A stretch of 64,000 nucleotides of DNA from Chlorops oryzae (taxonomy: Eukaryota > Arthropoda > Insecta > Diptera > Chloropidae): contig CM035807.1 in assembly GCA_020466095.1 (NCBI GenBank), positions 50,062,752-50,126,751 on the forward strand, in the 5' to 3' direction. A model generated the notes under the pieces. The model was not told where the DNA came from and made no database searches. It saw only the letters and a program-made list of their open reading frames with translations. Shown piece after piece: positions 10,710 to 20,263 of the stretch (positions are counted from its first letter, which is position 1; every line of letters starts with the position of its first letter). The position numbers were made by a program, and so were the translations under genes.

Positions 10710-11256
10710 TGTAGTGTATCCTTCGCGTAGAAGAATTAATATTTTTATTTTATAGTTTTTATTTCTTTATATCCTAAAGGTTTTTATTTTGTTATGTCCC
10801 GCTATTGCTGAGCGGCAGGACTCGCAAATCTATTTGGCGGCTAGCGCCCAATATCTCTATATTTATACGGCGGAGATACGCCAAAGGAGTCAGCGACTAG
10901 CGCTTAATTCACCTTTTTATATTTATCCGGCGAAAGGTGCGCCAAATCGAGAATGGATAAGCAAAGGGTTTCGCATGTAAATCCAATCTGAAGTTCCAAC
11001 TGAACTTCAAGCTTTATTTATATCAAAAATATGTTAAGTAAGCATAAATGAATTACAATTGAAAAATATAGAATCTTATGAATTAGCTTGTGAGGTATGC
11101 TGACAAAACACTTTCCCACGATTCGACGACGCTGCCTGCAAAATATGTTGCTCATGCAATGAGTGCAGCTTGCAAAGAATTTGGTCTTATGAAACCATTT
11201 ATGTCGTGAATTAAGTGGAAAAATGAGTTTGTGCGTTCGTGTGTATACATACTACA
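10710..11256 (-). repeat. 3' LTR (547 bp)
   Basis: On the plus strand it runs from TGTAGTGTATCC to CATACTACA, giving TGTAGT/ACTACA inverted ends. It is almost identical to 16,974-17,520. A 63-codon frame inside both LTRs (10,789-10,980 and 17,053-17,244) is a by-product of GC-richer repeats and I do not call it a gene. Confidence 0.95.
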
Positions 11257-11273
11257 CCCTCACCCTCTAGAGA
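11257..11273 (-). other. Polypurine tract
   Basis: On the minus strand AGAGGGTGAGGG lies directly before the 3' LTR TGTAGTATG. Placement and composition fit priming of the second DNA strand. A run of A then T (11,274-11,306) lies just beside it. Confidence 0.8.
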
Positions 11274-11473
11274 AAAAAAAAATTTTTTTTTTTTTTTTTT
11301 TTTTTTGGTATATACATACGAAGTAGAAAATTATTTGTGTTAAGCATCTTAGAATATAGTATTGCCTTAAAATCTAAATTTCGCCTTAAAAGTTTAATTA
11401 TCGTCTAAAATTTTACTTATCGCATGCTTCTAACTAATGCTTAATATATAGTATCTATATTTTGTGTATTTTC

Positions 11474-14400
11474 TTACCCACATAGTTTTAAATTGTTGTT
11501 ATACACTAGTTTTCTTTTATTCTTATACAATATTACTGAATTAACACCTTGTCGTTCTAATATCTTAAAAGGACCTTCATAAGGACTGTCTAATTTCTTA
11601 CCTGCATAATTTCTTAAGAAAACTAGGCTACCTATCTTATATTCAATAGGATTTGAAATCTTGTCATAACATTCTTTATTTTTAATTTTTGAGTTAATCA
11701 AATACTTTCTTGCATTCTCATGTGCGTTTTGTAATCTCACTTTGAGCTCATTTTGAAAACGATCAAAATTGTAAATAGGTTCGTTACTGTAAATCTTTGT
11801 TGGCAAGCTTGGTAATCTTCCAAATATTAATTCAAAGGGGGTGTATTTTGTGCTCGTATGTGGAGTGGTATTATAAGAGAACGTATAGTAAGGTATATTC
11901 TTATCCCATTCTGCGTCTTCAGTGCAACATAAAAGATATTCGTTGAAAACTCTATGATTTCTTTCTATTCCACCTAAAGATTCGTGGTGATAGGGTGTTG
12001 AGGTTTTTTGTTCAATGTTTAATAAACTACAAATTTCTGAAATAGTTTGATTTATAAATTCTTTTCCCATATCTGTTTTCATTGTTTTTAAATGACCATA
12101 TTTTAAAATGAATTTTTCTACTATCGTTTTTGCTACTTCTAATGATTCTTTAGATGTCATAGGGAAAGCTTCGACGTATTTGGTTAAGTCGCATTGTAGA
12201 GTTAAAATATATCTGAAATTATTTGATGGGCGTAAGGGTCCTATTGTGTCAATTGATACTACTTCAAAAGGACTAGAAGGGGTTTCAGTGATTATCATCT
12301 TCTCTTTAGTATGTACGGTAATTTTATTTTTCTTGCAAATTTCGCAATTTTGTATGAATTTCTTTACCATTTTATTCATACCTTTCCAGAGATAGCGTTG
12401 TTTCAACTTAGCTATTGTCCTGTTTACACCGGTGTGACCTCCGAGTAAAGATAAATGATTTTCTTTGATGAAACGTAACTGATCAGGTTCGTTATTAATT
12501 GATTCGGGGGGTTTGAATAAAATAATTGTTATGGGAGTGCACAATCCCTTATTCATGTGTTTCTGCCGTGTCTCTTCATATAAAATTTTAAATTCTTGTT
12601 GACTCATAGATTCAAATACTAGGTCCTTCTTGGAAAGAGCTAGCTTACTTATGCCATTGCTTTGTAGTACTGGAATCAGCTTCTCCAAGACCTGGCTTGT
12701 GCAGTATGGTTTATCGCTTGATTCAATCAAAACATTGTTTTTGATTATGGCAAAAGTCTGCAAATTATTAAGCTTTTTGCGTTTATTATTTCCCTGTTTT
12801 TGTACAAATTTAAGAATAGGTAAATTTCTTATGTCCGATATAGAAATACATTCCCACATGTGCGGATAGCTAATCATTTCTGTGGGGGTAGGTGTTCTAT
12901 TTGGACGGGTCACATTTTTAGTTCTGCTTCTAGTTATTGCTGCAATGCATGGAATTAAAGTTTTTAACTCATTTGAGTCCACTGGAATTCTAGAAAGTGC
13001 ATCAGCATTAGTGTTTAATTTTCCTTGTTTGTAAATAATCTCAAAATCATATTCCATGAGATCCATTCGAATTCTGGTGAGTTTTGAAGAGGGGTTTTTG
13101 TGTTTAAACAATGAAACTAATGGTCTATGATCTGTTACTATTTTGAAAGTTTTTCCATAGAGGTAAGGTCTGAAATGATTTATCGCCCAATGAATAGCTA
13201 AAAGTTCTTTTTCTATTATTGCTTTATTTAGTTCATGTTTGTTTAAAGATCTACTGGCATATGCAATAGGAAGATCGGATCCTATGGTACCTTGAGAAAG
13301 TACTGAACCAAGGGCGTAGTTTGAGGCGTCTGTGGTTAGAATGAATTCTTTTTGAAGATTTGGATATTGTAAGATTGGTGGGTTAATGAGTGAGTTTTTT
13401 AATATTTGAAATGATTTTTCGCATTCAGGGCTCCAATTAAAAACTACGTTCTTTTTGAGTAAATTATTCAGGGGGTTTGCCATTTCTGCAAAGTTTTTTA
13501 CGAATTTTCTATAATAATTGCAAAATGCAACGAATCTTCTTACTTCATTTGAATTTGTAGGTCTTGGAAAGTCTTTCACTACCTTGCATTTTTCTGGGTC
13601 AGCTGTTACGCCAAGGTCTGTTATTTTATGACCTAAAAATATTACTTCGTTTTTAAAAAAATTACATTTTGATGCATTTAACTGTAAATTGTATTTTTGT
13701 AATCTTTGGAATACTTGTTGAAGATTTGAATTATGCTCTGATATTGTTTTGCCAAAAACTATAATGTCGTCTATATATATAAAGCATATATTGTCTAAGC
13801 CTGAGAGTGCTATTGTCAACATTCTTTGAAAACTGTTTGAAGCTAATTTTAATCCAAATGGAACGGTTTTAAAATGATAATGTCCGTTGTTTGTTGAAAA
13901 AGCTGTTAAAGGTCTTGATTGTTTACTGAGCGGAATTTGATGGAATGAATTTGTCATGTCTAATGTGGAGAAATATTTAACACCTTCTAATTTATCGAGT
14001 ACATCCTCCAATCTTGAAATGGGAAATTTGTCATCGACTAGTTTTTTATTTAGCTGGCGAAAATCAACTACTAATCGCCATTTTTTTTCTTGTCCTGAGT
14101 CTTTTTTTGGTACTATTAGTAAAGGTGAATTGTAGGGGCTAGTAGAATGTTCAATAATGCCTTTGTTTAGCAGTTCTTGAACCTGTTTATTGAATTCATT
14201 TAGTTGGCTATGGGGAAGGCGATAATTTTTAATATAAATAGGACTGTAGTCTGTTAGTACTAGCTTTTGTTCATAAAAGTTATTAACTGATAATTCTTCA
14301 TTGTTTAAATAAAATAGATTTTGAAATTTATTGCAAAGAGCCGTTATTGATTTGCTAGTGGAATAGTCTAAATTTTGTAAATTCAAAAGCGTTTTCAACT

Positions 14401-14875
14401 TTAACCATCGCAAGTTTAAATCGTTGGTGGACAAATATTTTTGTTTCCTTATATTAGTGAGAAGAACTTCTTTGGGAATTAAATCAAAAATGTGGTCGAT
14501 GCCTCTATGTGTAAAAGAAAAGGTAAAATTTTCATAGTTAATCTTTGCTCTGAACTTTGCAAAAAAATCTCTTCCTAAAATTCCACTTGGCCTTATAGGA
14601 AATGAATCATCTACAACACTGAATTTGTGTCTTAAAACACTATCCTCTATATTTATAGGCAAAATACATGTCCCTAAAGTCACAATGTCTTTCTTTGAGA
14701 TTCCTGAAATTGCACATGAGTCGCTACTGTCAATGCATATATTACACAAATGTTCATATTTAATTAATGATATATCTGCCCCTGTATCTATTAAAAATGA
14801 AAGAATGTTATTATTACATTTAATATAAGCATAATTACTGTGATCAAAATTTACAGTGAAATGAAAAATTTTCAT
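11474..14875 (-). CDS. pol: Pol polyprotein of mdg1/412-like element (1,133 aa)
   Basis: A complete-looking Pol. Protease DTGA is at residues 30-33. Reverse transcriptase has FSTLDM in motif A and YIDD near 366. RNase H has TTDAS near 513, then a KELLAI glutamate and NADALSR. Integrase has the HHCC zinc module near 805-850 (GGHTGV and CEIC) and the D-D-E residues in SIDTIGP (about 875), KTDMGKEF (about 936) and GGIERNH (about 966). No stop interrupts it. It follows gag in the -1 frame: the gag frame stops at 14,893, and the pol frame is open upstream of its first Met, which fits the usual -1 frameshift. Length is normal for this lineage. Confidence 0.95.
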   Translation of the reverse strand: MKIFHFTVNFDHSNYAYIKCNNNILSFLIDTGADISLIKYEHLCNICIDSSDSCAISGISKKDIVTLGTCILPINIEDSVLRHKFSVVDDSFPIRPSGILGRDFFAKFRAKINYENFTFSFTHRGIDHIFDLIPKEVLLTNIRKQKYLSTNDLNLRWLKLKTLLNLQNLDYSTSKSITALCNKFQNLFYLNNEELSVNNFYEQKLVLTDYSPIYIKNYRLPHSQLNEFNKQVQELLNKGIIEHSTSPYNSPLLIVPKKDSGQEKKWRLVVDFRQLNKKLVDDKFPISRLEDVLDKLEGVKYFSTLDMTNSFHQIPLSKQSRPLTAFSTNNGHYHFKTVPFGLKLASNSFQRMLTIALSGLDNICFIYIDDIIVFGKTISEHNSNLQQVFQRLQKYNLQLNASKCNFFKNEVIFLGHKITDLGVTADPEKCKVVKDFPRPTNSNEVRRFVAFCNYYRKFVKNFAEMANPLNNLLKKNVVFNWSPECEKSFQILKNSLINPPILQYPNLQKEFILTTDASNYALGSVLSQGTIGSDLPIAYASRSLNKHELNKAIIEKELLAIHWAINHFRPYLYGKTFKIVTDHRPLVSLFKHKNPSSKLTRIRMDLMEYDFEIIYKQGKLNTNADALSRIPVDSNELKTLIPCIAAITRSRTKNVTRPNRTPTPTEMISYPHMWECISISDIRNLPILKFVQKQGNNKRKKLNNLQTFAIIKNNVLIESSDKPYCTSQVLEKLIPVLQSNGISKLALSKKDLVFESMSQQEFKILYEETRQKHMNKGLCTPITIILFKPPESINNEPDQLRFIKENHLSLLGGHTGVNRTIAKLKQRYLWKGMNKMVKKFIQNCEICKKNKITVHTKEKMIITETPSSPFEVVSIDTIGPLRPSNNFRYILTLQCDLTKYVEAFPMTSKESLEVAKTIVEKFILKYGHLKTMKTDMGKEFINQTISEICSLLNIEQKTSTPYHHESLGGIERNHRVFNEYLLCCTEDAEWDKNIPYYTFSYNTTPHTSTKYTPFELIFGRLPSLPTKIYSNEPIYNFDRFQNELKVRLQNAHENARKYLINSKIKNKECYDKISNPIEYKIGSLVFLRNYAGKKLDSPYEGPFKILERQGVNSVILYKNKRKLVYNNNLKLCG

Positions 14876-14892
14876 ATAATTCCCCGAGTGAC

Positions 14893-16251
14893 CTAATCTG
14901 CTACCTGTTCGGTATCGGGGGTACTCAAGTTTCCCTGTTGCTCTGTGCCATTTACAAAAAATGCATTATGCCTTACATTATTTTGGCTTTGAGAGTTATT
15001 CGAATTTGAATTCGCACGAGCATTGTTGTTGTTGTGCCTTTGATTTTGGAAATTGTTGTTGTTGTTGTATTGTGTACTTTGCTGATATGCGAGACGATCG
15101 CGGGTGCCTTGTCGGTTACCGTTGTTGTTGTTATTGTTGTTGTAGCGATTGTTGAAGCGGTTGTTGTAATTGTAGTTGTTGTTTCCTCTGCGATCGTATT
15201 GCTGCTGTCTGTTGTATGTTTGGTTGTTTTAATGACTTGAGTTTGTCGAATGATTTTGTTGTGTCTGTCTGTTGTTATCATGTCTCCTATTACAATTTTG
15301 CCTCTGCTGATTACCTTTATGCTGGTTTTTTCCGTTGCGCTGTCTATACATCATGATACGAGCTTCTTCCGTATGATCTGATTCTTGCGCTATTTGGAGA
15401 GCCTCATTAAAAGTTGTGACTCTACTTGCTGCAATTGTTTGTGCTATGTTAGCATTTGTTATGCCTCGTTTTAGCACATTAAGGGCTATCACATCATTTG
15501 ATTTGATTATAGCTGCCTTTTCTGCTGGTGTTTGCAGCGTTGAAATTTGTATTGAATTTAATTCCGAAATTAAACTTTCGATGGTTTCAGCGAATTTAGA
15601 TATTGGTTTTCGGCCTTGTGTTGCTCTGGATAATTCATCTAATACAGTGTTTGCAGTTTTTCTGGGCTTGAATATTGCCTTTAAATTTTGTATTAGATTT
15701 TCTATGCCAGTTGTGCCAAGTAATTCGAGTTTTGTTTTTACTTTATCTGGTATTTTGGTGTTGAAGACTAATGCAAAATAAGTGGGTTTTTTACTATCTG
15801 GAATTTCTGCGTTAAATAATTTGATTAAGTTGATAAATTTTTGAGCATCTTCTAATCTGCCTGAAAATTCTGGTATGGCCTTAGTGTACTGTATCACGTT
15901 GAAGTTTGATTCTGTCATTCTTGTTTCTTTTTTATTTTTCTGGTATAATGATAAAAAGGACGAAACGCACGTTGCAATGACTTTAAATGTTATTAATTTT
16001 CTATGGTCTTCCAATTTGCTGTTCAAAATCGTGAGGATAGCAAAATATAATTCTCTTGCTGTTTTTGTGGCTGCTATTTGAAAATTTTCCTCCGCGTCTT
16101 TAATAGCGTCGATCAGCCCGTTGTACAATTTTTCATTTTCTTCCTTTTTACTTATGAGAGTTTTCTTTGTGTATTTTCTCGTCGGGGTCTTTTTGAGATT
16201 GGACAAGTTATGTTTTAGACGCGCAAGTATTTCTTGCGTCAATGCTTCCAT
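14893..16251 (-). pseudogene. gag: Gag of mdg1/412-like element, one in-frame stop
   Basis: The frame opens at 16,251 and is clear to a TAA at 15,229 (340 aa). It then continues in the same frame, rich in Asn, Gln and Arg, to a TAG at 14,893. The N-terminal 320 residues are helical, with a capsid-like pattern (residues about 110-290, including IPEFSGRLEDAQKFI). The Asn/Gln/Arg tail replaces zinc knuckles and probably binds RNA. The early TAA falls within the basic tail, so it looks like a recent nonsense mutation or sequence error, though a readthrough codon cannot be excluded. Confidence 0.8.
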
Positions 16252-16257
16252 ATATGA

Positions 16258-16500
16258 TTATTTGGATCTGACGTCAGTAAGGCATGCCACAGATCTAGCT
16301 GCTTTAAGAGCTTCTTGCCTTTTATTCTTTTTGTTTATTCTATAAATTTTAAGGGTTAAATTCAATATGCAAGTGATTAGAATTGCCCATAAAATGACTT
16401 CGTGTTGATCCAGGACTTCTGAATGATAATTTTGATTGTTGATTATCTGAACCTGCGGGTCTCCCGATTGTGTTGTTGGCTTAGAGTTTGTGGTTCCCAT
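16258..16500 (-). CDS. Small N-myristoylation-like, single-span membrane protein upstream of Gag (80 aa)
   Basis: Reading from the Met at 16,500 the protein starts MGTTNSK, a good N-myristoylation signal (Gly2, Ser6, Lys7). Residues about 38-55 form a membrane-spanning segment (VILWAILITCILNLTLKI), followed by a basic stretch (INKKNKRQ). The frame stays open to an earlier Met at 16,611, but the MG start makes better sense. It ends seven bases before gag. I recall small upstream ORFs in mdg1/412-type elements but cannot verify homology. A role in targeting Gag to membranes is inference. Confidence 0.6.
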   Translation of the reverse strand: MGTTNSKPTTQSGDPQVQIINNQNYHSEVLDQHEVILWAILITCILNLTLKIYRINKKNKRQEALKAARSVACLTDVRSK

Positions 16501-16611
16501 GGTTTTTGGAAATGAAATGTATTTGTATTTCTCAAATGTGGATTTTTGTCTTCTAAGTATTTTCCACGAAGCATATATTTCGGTGAGCGTCTTCAGTCGT
16601 CTATGACACAC

Positions 16612-16960
16612 AGCAATTACAATATTATATATTGGGAAAAATATATAGATATATATATATATTTTTTTTTTTTTGGTTTTAAATATAGTCTTTTTTTTTT
16701 TTTGAAACTTTAATGAAAATTTTTGTATGTGATTCTTATCTCAATTTGTCTGAGCGTATATAAAAAAAAATTCCATGTATTTGTTCAAAGCTTTAAAATT
16801 GAGTGGAGATAAACAAAATTAATTTATGGCAAGGCTGCTAGTGCTATGGTTAAAATAAAATTTTTTTTTTTTTGGAAATTTCTGCTTAGGCAAAGGAATT
16901 GTCGATTTTTTTTTTTTTTTTTTTTTCAAAGGAAAGGATCAGAAGGATCCAAATTTGGTC
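16612..16960 (-). other. Leader of mdg1-like element with T-rich runs
   Basis: An untranslated leader between the primer site and the small upstream ORF. It contains five runs of 9-20 Ts on the plus strand (As on the minus strand) and no convincing reading frame. Confidence 0.5.
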
Positions 16961-16973
16961 GGCAGGATCGCCA
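16961..16973 (-). other. Primer-binding site of mdg1-like element
   Basis: On the minus strand TGGCGATCCTGCC follows the LTR end ACTACA without spacer. The first six bases agree with the tRNA-Arg-type site I recall for mdg1/412; beyond that I cannot name the tRNA. Confidence 0.65.
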
Positions 16974-17520
16974 TGTAGTGTATCCTTCGCGTAGAAGAAT
17001 TAATATTTTTATTTTATAGTTTTTATTTCTTTATATCCTAAAGGTTTTTATTTTGTTATGTCCCGCTATTGCTGAGCGGCAGGACTCGCAAATCTATTTG
17101 GCGGCTAGCGCCCAATATCTCTATATTTATACGGCGGAGATACGCCAAAGGAGTCAGCGACTAGCGCTTAATTCACCTTTTTATATTTATCCGGCGAAAG
17201 GTGCGCCAAATCGAGAATGGATAAGCAAAGGGTTTCGCATGTAAATCCAATCTGAAGTTCCAACTGAACTTCAAGCTTTATTTATATCAAAAATATGTTA
17301 AGTAAGCATAAATGAATTACAATTGAAAAATATAGAATCTTATGAATTAGCTTGTGAGGTATGCTGACAAAACACTTTCCCACGATTCGACGACGCTGCC
17401 TGCAAAATATGTTGCTCATGCAATGAGTGCAGCTTGCAAAGAATTTGGTCATATGAAACCATTTATGTCGTGAATGAAGTGGAAAAATGAGTTTGTGCGT
17501 TCGTGTGTATACATACTACA
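16974..17520 (-). repeat. 5' LTR (547 bp)
   Basis: Matches 10,710-11,256 with two substitutions seen by eye. It is followed by cagt (17,521-17,524), which together with cagt at 10,706-10,709 forms the target duplication. Confidence 0.95.
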
Positions 17521-17524
17521 CAGT

Positions 17525-18179
17525 TACACAACTGCTTCAATTTATTGGTTTGGCATCGTATTTTCGACTATTTATGCCCAAGTTCTCGCAAGTTATGGCT
17601 CCCCTATATGCCATGACGTCGATTAAAAGTGGAGAAATTCATTGGCTACCTTCACATGAAACCATTCGACAAAAAGTGATTCGTACTTTAACGAGCGAAC
17701 CAGTTCTGGCCATATTTGATCCAAAATCTCCCATCGAAGTTCACACAGATGCGTCTGCCATTGGTTATGGAGCCATTTTGATTCAAAAGAAACAGACGAA
17801 GCCACACGTTGTTGCTTATTATAGTAAGCGTACGACAGTTACAGAATCGAAATATCACTCGTTTGAGTTGGAAACGCTGGCTGTCGTAAATGCGATTAAG
17901 CATTTTCGACACTATTTATACGGTCGCAAGTTTACGGTGGTTACCGATTGCAACTCGTTGCAGGCGTCAAGGAACAAAAGGGATTTGGCTCCAAGGGTAC
18001 ATCGATGGTGGTCGTTTTTACAATCTTTTGATTTTGACGTAGTTTATAGGGCAGGGAAACAGATGTCACATGTAGATTTCTTTTCAAGGAACCCTTTGTC
18101 AACTCAACACAGAGCTTTATCAGCAAGTCTTAATAAAACTAGAACGGACATTTTAGACAAAAAAAATTTTGTTAGCTGA
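17525..18179 (+). pseudogene. RT connection and RNase H of mdg3-like element
   Basis: Continues the interrupted Pol in the same frame once the insertion is removed. It starts QLLQFIGLASYFR, the usual end of RT. RNase H follows with HTDASAIGYGA, SFELETLAV, TDCNSL and DFFSRNP in order, so the catalytic acidic residues are present. The frame is lost at an A8 run (18,160-18,167) and stops at 18,179. Integrase continues in the next frame. Confidence 0.88.
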
Positions 18180-19397
18180 AATAACTAGTACATGGCTTCT
18201 TTCCGAACAACAGCGTGATCCTTATGTTTCCAAAGTATATCGTGAATTAAAAGAAAATCAAATGGAGAAAGAGATGGCTAAGACATTTGAGTTGCGTTCG
18301 GGGGTTGTTTACAGAAAAATACAACGAAATAGTAGTACTAGGTGTTTACCGGTAATACCAAAAGCATTTCGATGGTCTGTGATAAACTCGGTCCATGAGT
18401 CCTTAATTCATGCAGGTATTGAAAAAACACTCGAGAATTTTATTGGTTTGAACACATGTCCAAGTGTGTTAAAAAATTTATTGCAAACTGTGCTACATGC
18501 AAAATTGCAAAATCACATTCGGGGAAAGTCCAGGCGGAATTGCACCCCATCCCAAAAGTTCCAGTCCCCTGGCATACAATTCACATTGATGCAACAGGAA
18601 AGCTCAGCGGGAAGAACGATAAAAAAGAATATGTGTTTGTCATGGTTGATGCGTTCACTAAATCTGTACTTCTGCAGCATACTTTCAACATCGATTCTGT
18701 GAGTAGTGTTGAGGCCCTGTCATTTTGTGTCAGTTTATTTGGAGCGCCAACACGAGTAATCGCGGATCAGGGTCGATGTTTTGCGAGTGCGGTTTTTCGG
18801 GAGTTCTGTAAGAAACATGGTATTAATCTTCACTTGATAGCTACAGGGACTAGTCGAGCAAATGGGCAAGTCGAACGGGTTATGGGAACACTGAAGGATA
18901 TGTTAACGGTTGTGGAAACTAATAAAGAAAGTTCATGACAAGAAGCATTACCAAAAATACAATTAGCCTTAAACTGTTCCATAAATCGAGTTACAAAAAA
19001 TAGTCCACTTGAGTTGTTGACCGGACGGGTAGCGAGGCCTTTCAATTTGTTAACAATAGACGATGTAGAACCGGAAGTAGATATAGAACGCGCACGACAA
19101 CAGGCTATTGTTAGAATTGACAATAATGCTAAGTTTGATAAAGAAAGATTTATTAAGACTAGGTCTTCAGTCAAAAAGTTTGAGGTCGGCGAATACGTGT
19201 TGATTCAAAACGAGGAGTGTAACCAAACAAAACTCGACCCGAAGTATAAGGGTCCGTTCAAAATTTTGGAGGTACTAGAAGGAGACAGATATATGCTTGC
19301 AGCTCTTGATTCTAAGAGAACCTATAAGTATGCGCATGACCGTTTAAGAAAAGTACCTAACAATAATGATTTTTTAGATAATGATGACAAAGATTGA
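18169..19397 (+). pseudogene. Integrase of mdg3-like element, broken
   Basis: Three frames cover the integrase. 18,169-18,470 holds the two His of the zinc module (VHESLIHAG). 18,456-18,938 holds its two Cys (CATC) and the D-D-E core: HIDATGK, IADQGRCF and NGQVERV. The frame then meets TGA at 18,936-18,938, where Trp is usual in this family. 19,014-19,397 is the C-terminal chromatin/DNA-binding part, ending in an acidic tail. A one-base shift near 18,455 separates the zinc halves. Catalytic residues are intact but no complete protein can be made. Confidence 0.85.
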
Positions 19398-19545
19398 GGA
19401 GATCCAGTTGTAAGAATTTCAATGGGATCGTCGCATGTATTAAAAAAAACAATTTGTAACAAATCTGGTTGTGCAATTAATCTTGTATGTTATTAAAATG
19501 TTGTTCTCTTGTAATGGTGGAACTAATTCTTAAAATTTAAAGTAC

Positions 19546-19797
19546 GTGTTGCCACAGGTAGGTGGCGGAACACTATTGAGAGTGTTCGTATGTGTTGCCA
19601 CAGGTAGGTGGCGGAACACTTTTGAGAGTGTTCGTATGTGTTGCCACAGGTAGGTGGCGGAACACTATTGAGAGTGTTCGTATGTGTTGCCACAGGCAGG
19701 TGGCGGAACACTATTGAGAGTGTTCGTATGTGTTGCCACAGGTAGGTGGCGGAACACTATTGAGAGTGTTCATATGTGTTGCCACAGGTAGGTGGCG
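19546..19797. repeat. 46-bp minisatellite in the 3' end of the mdg3-like element
   Basis: Five full and one partial copies of a 46-bp unit start at 19,546, 19,592, 19,638, 19,684, 19,730 and 19,776. Each unit contains GTGTTGCCAC and, about 10 bases on, an imperfect inverted match GTGGCGGAACAC. A second small stem, AACACT...AGTGTT, follows. Copies differ by one or two bases. It is non-coding and lies after the Pol stop. Confidence 0.95.
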
Positions 19798-20038
19798 AAA
19801 CTCTTCTTTTAGCAACTTAGCACACTGGGACGTGTGATTTATCAGGATGGTCGAGACAGACAGGATTGACAATTTCGTACAAAGTGCAGAAGCATTGGGA
19901 AAAGGATATTTTTTCAATGTGACAATAACCTTGGGAAGTATTTTTGGAGAATCGTGCTAAAAAGTCAGGCCAAGATGACCAAGCTTGCTCGAAAATGGGC
20001 TGAGTCACACGAGGACGTGTGATTTGTCAGAATGGCCG
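19798..20038 (+). other. 3' untranslated end of mdg3-like element
   Basis: Non-coding. It contains two copies of a short word, GACGTGTGATTT(A/G)TCAG, at about 19,829 and 20,015. The second lies 10 bases before the LTR, where a polypurine tract would be expected but none of normal composition is visible. Confidence 0.5.
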
Positions 20039-20263
20039 TGTCGTAGTAATCTATGAGTTTGATATGAAGTGTGGGAAACACTTGGAGAAAATCTATCAAC
20101 AAGGCCGGGATCGAATGAAGTTGAAGTCTTCTTTAAGGAAAGAAAAAAGGAGAAACGGCACTTTTTGCAGATAGAGATTCTCAATTAATAAAAGCGTATG
20201 ATGGAAGAGAATCTGACGCAATCGGGGACGGTCTTAAAGGAAGGCGTACGGTCTCCTGCGACA
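20039..20263 (+). repeat. 3' LTR (225 bp)
   Basis: Same as 8,367-8,591 except for one base (C for T at about 20,168). Followed by the target duplication aata and then the right half of the piggyBac-like element. Confidence 0.93.

Larger units (their letters stand above)
10710..17520 (-). mobile_element. mdg1/412-like Ty3/gypsy retrotransposon (nearly intact)
   Basis: LTRs of 547 bp (10,710-11,256 and 16,974-17,520) differ at two positions by eye (near 11,201 and 11,216), so the insertion is young. The target duplication is cagt (10,706-10,709 and 17,521-17,524). Removing the insertion restores the RT-RNase H frame of the host retroelement. It reads on the minus strand: 5' LTR right, primer site, small membrane ORF, Gag, Pol, polypurine tract, 3' LTR left. 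Pol looks whole with all catalytic motifs. Gag carries one in-frame stop. RT and RNase H resemble the mdg1/412/blood lineage. Confidence 0.93.
8367..20263 (+). mobile_element. mdg3/micropia-like Ty3/gypsy retrotransposon (inactive)
   Basis: Bounded by 225-bp LTRs (8,367-8,591 and 20,039-20,263) that start TGTCG, end CGACA and differ at only one base by eye. The target duplication is aata (8,363-8,366 and 20,264-20,267). The order is LTR, tRNA-Leu-type primer site, Gag, protease, RT, [mdg1-like insertion], RNase H, integrase, 46-bp minisatellite, LTR. RT and RNase H read like the mdg3/micropia lineage. The coding region is broken by a homopolymer frameshift at 9,245-9,256, the nested insertion, further shifts near 18,165 and 18,460, and a stop at 18,938. 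It sits inside the piggyBac-like element. Confidence 0.9.

Noticed and set aside
10789..10980. 63-codon ORF present twice (also 17,053-17,244)
   Set aside because: It is LTR sequence, identical because both LTRs are; no protein features.
14973..15281. 102-codon Thr-rich minus frame
   Set aside because: Out-of-frame reading of the Asn/Gln-codon tail of Gag; the Gag phase gives the sensible Asn/Gln/Arg tail.
19546..19797. CRISPR-like regular repeats
   Set aside because: Units are head-to-tail with no unique spacers, in a eukaryotic retrotransposon 3' region; it is a minisatellite.
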